From positions 25,343,817 to 25,407,816 of the forward strand of contig CM055876.1 in NCBI GenBank assembly GCA_029582165.1: DNA of 64,000 nucleotides, given 5' to 3'. This DNA is from Portulaca oleracea (Eukaryota > Streptophyta > Magnoliopsida > Caryophyllales > Portulacaceae). Both the position numbers and the translations under genes were made by a program. The notes beneath the pieces were generated by a model. The model was given only the letters and a program-made list of their open reading frames with translations, searched no databases and had not been told where the DNA came from. Shown here one piece after another: positions 57,700-64,000 of the stretch (position 1 is its first letter; each line of letters starts with the position of its first letter).

Positions 57700-57823
57700 A
57701 GGGAAGGAAGATTCATCGGAAACAATCTTCAAATCTTCCCTCTATTAACCTCACAACACAAACCTCCATTACTCCAACATCAGATCAGATCAGATCAGAT
57801 CTCTCTCTCTTCTTCCTCGCTCA

Positions 57824-58769
57824 GGTTCGTCTTTTCTTCTCTCAATTCATTGCAACAATGTTGTACGTTTTAATTATCATGCCTGCAATTCCTTTAGTGC
57901 AAATGCGCGTCCAATTTCAATCGATCTTGATTCATTTTGTTGTTCTTGTCGTATGTTCGCTTTCTTAATAATTTGAAATGTTGCTTTAGATCTCTCTTAG
58001 TGTCTTATTTTTCTTTACGTCAGATCGTTTGTTTTGGTAACTATTGATGGTGATTTGGTGTTCTCTTGAACGGAATTGCGTTTGCATAAGCTGCCATTGT
58101 GGCTGAATCGAAATTGAAATCTATTATGTAAATTTGAAACCGAATTGATCAAAACTTAATGAACGATGACAATTTTACGAGCTAATATGTTTCTCTTTGG
58201 ATCCAATTTTCGTTGATTTAAAGTGTGTTGGGGTGGGGAAGGAACGAGATGAATTCAAAGATCTTTGGGGTTCATTGCAGTTGTGATGAAGAATTCATTT
58301 TTGTTTTTATAGCTTCTTGGTTTACTTTGAAATGGATGACCAAGTTTTGGTTAAGATCTGGCGACCTCAAATTGTTGAGGAGCTTTTAAAAATGCTGACA
58401 TCCAAAGACTCCCTGAATTGCATTGTTCTAGATCTGGCCACAATTCGTGTGATCTTATCAATTACTAATATTAGGCAACTTGAATCGTATTCAAACATTC
58501 TCATTATGAGCTTCATTTCGTTATCTGTCTCTGGTGAAGATGCAATAAAACTAAATATACGATAACATCCTCATGTTTTGAGATTGTTGTTCAATTATCA
58601 AAGGACAATCCCAAATCAGCGTGTTTATCCTCAACTTTGAATGTCACTTGTAAAGGAAGAAACTATTCTTGAGTTCTTCCCTTGTGTGGCTATGATCGGC
58701 ATCTGCAGCAGGACTAGCTGTAAGTTCTTTCATAGTAACTTATGCTAAACAATGCAAACGCTGGTTCAG
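57824..58769 (+). other. Intron in the ARF1 5' UTR
   Basis: Donor GTTCGT after CTCGCTCAG. The likely acceptor is TTCAG before ATTGTCGGAG at 58770, 24 bp before the ATG. T-rich composition and lack of a conserved frame agree; the exact acceptor is inferred. Confidence 0.6.
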
Positions 58770-58784
58770 ATTGTCGGAGTTTGA

Positions 58785-59914
<1,130 letters not shown>

Positions 59915-60215
59915 ATGATTACTTTTCTCGGTTCCGCCTTCGCAGTTAGAGAGACGAGATAAAATGATGGTTGCATGCCTTGTTGTAGGACTTAATTACG
60001 TATATGGTTCATCCTTTCCATTACATTTGGTGTTCTATCACAGATTTCTTCATTTACTTTCTGTAGTTTGATACATTAATTGTTTGTTAATTGTTACAGT
60101 TTCCTAATATGAATTGATCAATGATTGAGTGTTATTGTTCAATGTCAATCAATTGATTAGTATGAAATGATTTGTATTTCATCTAATGTACCTCGCTCAA
60201 TAAATTACAGTATTC
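59915..60215 (+). other. ARF1 3' UTR region
   Basis: A CAATAAATTACA motif at about 60198-60209 is a candidate poly-A signal. The PPR gene converges from the other strand with its stop at 60842. Confidence 0.5.
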
Positions 60216-60841
60216 TGAGAAAAGCCCGAATGCATAATTGATTTAAGCTTGACATGAATGGACAAATTGACGCCAAAAAGGGCCTGAATTTGGGAAGGTT
60301 GATCGTCAAATTCCAAATCTGTGGCATAAAAATCTGATTATGGCAACAAGATAATATCTTCCCTACAAATTTCTCATTAACATAAGGGAAGAATTATAGC
60401 CGAAAGGTTCAATTACATAAGTGACAAGCTCCAGGCCTCCAAGATAATAATTAACTGACTCTTAACACTGAGTTTTGGTATAGCATGATACAAAGCAGTC
60501 ACATATTGATATCTTCGAACGTCTAAAACTTGAGCTTGTATTGCCACACTCAAACACTACAAAGCATATTTCTACTTCCCCTGTATCAGGCTCAGTAACT
60601 TGGGCAATCGAAATGACAGTCATAAACAACTCTGACAAAGATTTTTGTGTATATCAATACAACTAATCATGAGGAAACCTAGCATCAAGGAAGATGTCAA
60701 CCAGGCATCATGGGGAGCACACATTTGAATCATTCAATGCGATTCTTCTAGCATCATTTCACGTATCACGCTCCAAGAACAATTCAATCGATTCTTCAAA
60801 CTTGATTCCAAGCACCACCATGGATTTCAAATCTTCTAAAA
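60216..60841. other. Convergent intergenic region between ARF1 and the PPR gene
   Basis: No further gene; probably the PPR 3' UTR. Confidence 0.5.
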
Positions 60842-62398
60842 TCAACGTGAAATTGACCGCAGAGAAGCATCATCATCAAAGTCCTCATCGGGTCTACGAA
60901 CCTTCAATGGGAGTCCAAACACCGCCATCTTCTCTGACAAATTGCTTAGGGACTCATGCCTGTTTGCCAGCTCCATGAGCACTTTAATCCTCTTAAAAGA
61001 CACGTTGCTCGGCTTCTGGCCCTTGTCCACCATCTGCAAGAAGCACTTCTCCGCCTCCCCCAACTTCCCCAAGTCACAAAGCAGATCAAACAACACATCC
61101 GATACCAATATAAGCGACCCGAATCCATTCTCAATCATACCATTCCACAGCTCGAGCGCCATTTCAACCCTCTCCTGCCTCTTGAACAGCCTCATTAGGA
61201 ACATGCTAGACTGAGTGTTTGGCAAGCACCCAGCAGCCTTCATTCTCTTGTATAATCTCCATGAGCTTCTCAAGTCATTCGACCAGTAAAACACCCTAAA
61301 GAAGAGGTTGTAAGTAGTAGCATTTGGACTCAACCCCTTTGAGGACATCTCATCCATCAACTCATAAGCATCACCAAGTCTCTTAGCAATGCAGAAGTTT
61401 CTAATGGCAGCATTGTATGCTGCAGCATCAGGGTGACAACCATACTCCTTCATTTCCTTCAAGAGATCCCTAGCTTTATCAGGCTGACCAGATAAACCCA
61501 AACCCCCAATCAAACTAGTAAATGTGAACACATCGGGGGTTATTCCCTCCTCTTGCATTTTGTCGAACACCTGGTGGGCCTTAACCATTTCTTTACTTTT
61601 GCAGTAGACATCGATCAAACAGTTGTAGGAGACAATATCAGGCTTCACTCCCAATTCCTTCATCTCCTCGAAAAACCCTTCAGCCTCATCGGATGATTTC
61701 CAACCTGATAACAGTATGTTGAAGGTCTGCAAATTTGGCTTGAACTCAAACTTCAAACTGTGATACACATTCCGGGCATCCGCCATAGATTTCTCTTGAC
61801 ATAAAGTTCTCAACAATCCATTGAAGAAATTCGTATCAAATTCTGGGACAAGTCTCTTGAACCTCTTAAACCCTTGTACTGTTTGTCTAACGGAACAAAC
61901 CTTCGCGATTCTAGCTAAAACCACCATCAAAGTCCTAGGGGAAATCAAGGAGCGATCTTTCCTCTTGATCTCGATCAAGACCTCCCACATTTGTTCGAAC
62001 TTTCGATTTCTACCCAGAACGTAGAGCATGGTATCGAGTGACAACGGGGTGTGATAGAACCCTTTTCTTCTGCCAGTGACATTGAAGAATTCAAGGGCTT
62101 GAAGTGGGTTCGAATGACTGAAACGAACCCTTTTCAGCACTTTATCGACCAGTTCATTTGAAAGAGTGATCCCAGATGATTTGAGGGTTTCTTTCAAGTT
62201 TTGGGAGGATGAGGAATCGTTGATGATCCGGAAAACTCTCTCAACATCTTCTTCAGAAGAGGATGGTTCGGAACAGAGGAATCGGGATCGGAGAGAGGAG
62301 ACAGAAAGTATGCAATTATGTCTGATTAGAGATCGGTAATGGGAGAGTTTCAGAGCCATTAATGCAATTTGGGCAAAAAATCGAAGGAGCGATTGCAC
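60842..62398 (-). CDS. P-class pentatricopeptide repeat protein, intronless, 518 aa
   Basis: PPR proteins bind organellar RNA, one base per repeat, and act in splicing, editing, stability or translation. The N-terminus (MQSLLRFFAQIALMALKLSHYRSL...RSRFLCSEPSSS) is basic and Ser-rich, fitting a mitochondrial presequence; Met14 is an alternative start. About ten 35-residue P-type repeats follow from around 105 to 480, e.g. PDIVSYNCLIDVYCKSKEMV, PDVFTFTSLIGGLGLSGQPD, PDAAAYNAAIRNFCIAKRLG and PNATTYNLFFRVFYWSNDLR. There is no E, DYW or SMR domain, so it is not an editing enzyme itself. The tail is acidic. Single exon as in most plant PPR genes. The RNA target is unknown. Confidence 0.93.
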   Translation of the reverse strand: MQSLLRFFAQIALMALKLSHYRSLIRHNCILSVSSLRSRFLCSEPSSSEEDVERVFRIINDSSSSQNLKETLKSSGITLSNELVDKVLKRVRFSHSNPLQALEFFNVTGRRKGFYHTPLSLDTMLYVLGRNRKFEQMWEVLIEIKRKDRSLISPRTLMVVLARIAKVCSVRQTVQGFKRFKRLVPEFDTNFFNGLLRTLCQEKSMADARNVYHSLKFEFKPNLQTFNILLSGWKSSDEAEGFFEEMKELGVKPDIVSYNCLIDVYCKSKEMVKAHQVFDKMQEEGITPDVFTFTSLIGGLGLSGQPDKARDLLKEMKEYGCHPDAAAYNAAIRNFCIAKRLGDAYELMDEMSSKGLSPNATTYNLFFRVFYWSNDLRSSWRLYKRMKAAGCLPNTQSSMFLMRLFKRQERVEMALELWNGMIENGFGSLILVSDVLFDLLCDLGKLGEAEKCFLQMVDKGQKPSNVSFKRIKVLMELANRHESLSNLSEKMAVFGLPLKVRRPDEDFDDDASLRSISR

Positions 62399-62640
62399 TC
62401 AAGTTGGTTAAAGATGCAGGAAATGATATTCATGTCATGGGTGTTATCAGGACTCAAGACTCAAAATTTTACATTGAAACTGTGTCCAATGCAACGTTGT
62501 CTGTTGCCACTTGCCACTAATCAATCGTATTTAAGCTTCGACTCGCTGGAAAAATTGTTCGGAAAGCCCAAGCACAACCCCCAATCCAAGCTAAAGCCCA
62601 CTTGCAAGTTACACACTACCTGCAAGTATTATTGACGTCG

Positions 62641-63626
62641 AAGTATGACCCGAAATGTAAATTGACCATGAAGGATATTGAACATTATGATTCATATTGT
62701 CTCAATTTATGAGAGAGTAGATGACCTAACATTGCTGATATAACATGTCAAATAAACAGTTATGATTTTTTATTTCAATTGCTTTATCCCTTATCTAATC
62801 TCTTTGATTTACGCATAGGATATGTACAAAGCGAACCATGGTTCGCCTTTGAAGATATCTATAGATATATACAAAGATAAACGCCTTTGAAAACATCTGG
62901 AAATGACGCCCCTGCTCACTGTCTCTCTCTCTTCAAACCTCAGCCCCCACCCTCATACTCCCTTTCTCTCTCTCACTTGCCACAAACACCATCATTGCAA
63001 AAGTTCCAAGCTTCAAAGGTGAATCTGGCATGTGAGTTCTTCATATTTGGGTCTCCCCATAGGTGCTTGCTGAAAGAGGATATGACAGGGCCAAGGCGGA
63101 TGTGTGGTCGTGTGGGGTCTTTTATATGTACTCACTACCGAAATTCTGTCGTTCTTTGACGATTTTTGGGGAGATGTGGCGGAAGCTGCGAAAAAGGGAC
63201 TTCAAGTTGCCATCTTGGACTTCAAGCTGACCGGTTCGATGGTGGTTCTGGTTTGAGAAGTGAGAGAGAGGGAGGATGAGTGTGGGGGCTGGGGTTTGGA
63301 GTTTGAAGTGAGAGAAAGAGAGAGCGAGCAGAGGGTGTCTTTTCCGGATGTCTCCAAAGGTAAATCGTGGTTCGCCTTTGTACATATCTATGGATATCTT
63401 TAGAGGCGAACCACGGTTCACTTTGTAGATATCCTATACGTGAATCAAAGAGATAGAGAATATAACAATTGAAACCAAAAAATTAAAAAATTAAAAATTA
63501 AAAAATTAAAAAATGACTGTCACTTGACATGCCACGTCATCATTGTTGTATCTCATTCTCTCTCATAAATTGAGATTTCATGGTCCTCAAAATCCTCCAT
63601 AGTCAATTTGCATTTTGGTCATCCTT
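62641..63626. mobile_element. Fold-back element with about 350-bp TIRs upstream of the PPR gene
   Basis: The left arm starts AAGTATGACC and the reversed right arm AAGGATGACC. Later blocks also match: CTCAATTTATGAGAGAG, TTTCAATTG, ATCTCTTTGATT.ACG.ATAGG and GAACC.TGGTTCGCCT (right arm reversed). The centre (62900-63300) is rich in CTCTCTC and its reverse. Ends are approximate and no target duplication is evident. It begins 243 bp upstream of the PPR start codon. Confidence 0.75.
63480..63518. repeat. (AAATTAAAA)n low-complexity tract
   Basis: Four to five copies of an 8-9 bp AAAAATTA unit within the right arm of the fold-back element. Confidence 0.85.
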
Positions 63627-64000
63627 CATATTTCATAACCCAACCTGCAATGGCTTATTTTCTTGACATATTAGGACTTGTAGAATTAAGAGTACGCCCA
63701 AGAATTGTAATTTTTTTTCTTTTTTTTTCTTATGTGAATAGAACTATAAATTCATTCATAATACTATAACACCTCAGTTTTGTGGGTTTTTATTTCGTGT
63801 TCTTCTTTTCTTTCTAATCTCATCGAGAATATTGTGGGTAGACTCGAGAACAGTTTTTTAAAATAGTTTTAATAGTTTTAATTATATACAAAAATTATAA
63901 TAATTTTATTTAAATTTTATTCAAGTTATTAAGGAAATAATTCAATGGTAAAGTGCAATAATTTTTCATATATATTCAAGTATACTTTTGTAGAAACTGA
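63627..64000. other. AT-rich intergenic DNA at the right edge
   Basis: Nothing recognised. Confidence 0.5.

Noticed and set aside
58317..58565. 82-codon frame inside the ARF1 5' intron
   Set aside because: Lies wholly in intron sequence, no similarity, and the ARF1 splice pattern is complete without it.

Overview
The window is nuclear DNA of a flowering plant. Three host genes have plant-type GT/AG introns or plant-specific architecture: a plastid PII protein, an ARF GTPase and a P-class PPR protein. Most of the rest is plant transposable elements: Copia, Athila-like and Tekay-like Gypsy, L1 and RTE LINEs, Stowaway and Tourist MITEs, and Mutator-like elements. The retroelement mix and the 'TAAGACCGTCTCAC'-type MITE look like Caryophyllales (spinach/beet/quinoa group), but this is an impression from the sequence, not a database result.

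Layout. (1) 1-5.5 kb: 5' part of a decayed Copia element on the minus strand, with an array of 17-nt palindromes between its primer-binding site and gag remnant; two MITEs; a tRNA-Phe gene. (2) 6.2-13.2 kb: a 0.5-kb fold-back element, then a very large (about 6.4 kb) inverted-repeat element with arms over 2 kb, carrying dozens of copies of a GATGTCCA motif whose orientation flips inside the element, all in (TA)n DNA. (3) 13.2-18.2 kb: RTE LINE tail, Tourist-like MITE, minisatellite, microsatellites and a truncated tRNA-Gly. (4) 18.2-43.34 kb: one nested stack. A 1.24-kb Mutator-like element (9-bp target duplication, TSD) was split by Gypsy element A (TSD GTTTC). A's 5' LTR was hit by an L1 LINE, its interior by a deleted Athila-like element B (TSD ATTGT), and its 3' LTR by an Athila-like element C (TSD CATTC). 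C in turn holds a 3.4-kb solo LTR D (TSD GAAGT) and a MITE. (5) 43.6-52.75 kb: a second stack, Stowaway > Pack-MULE carrying a broken sugar-phosphate/phosphate translocator gene > Copia element with identical-length 424-bp LTRs (TSD AGATT). (6) 52.9-62.4 kb: the gene island, PII (GLB1, +), ARF1 (+) and a PPR gene (-). The second stack ends only about 200 bp before the PII start codon. (7) 62.6-63.6 kb: a long-TIR fold-back element beside the PPR gene.

The three host genes do not form a pathway: PII senses carbon/nitrogen/energy status in plastids, ARF1 drives vesicle budding at the Golgi, and the PPR protein is probably an organellar RNA-binding protein. The most unusual signal is the set of 17- to 25-nt perfect or near-perfect stem-loop units with a 5-nt loop, repeated tens of times in the leaders of two different Copia elements. 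In the second element the arms vary together (compensatory changes), as expected if the palindrome itself is selected.
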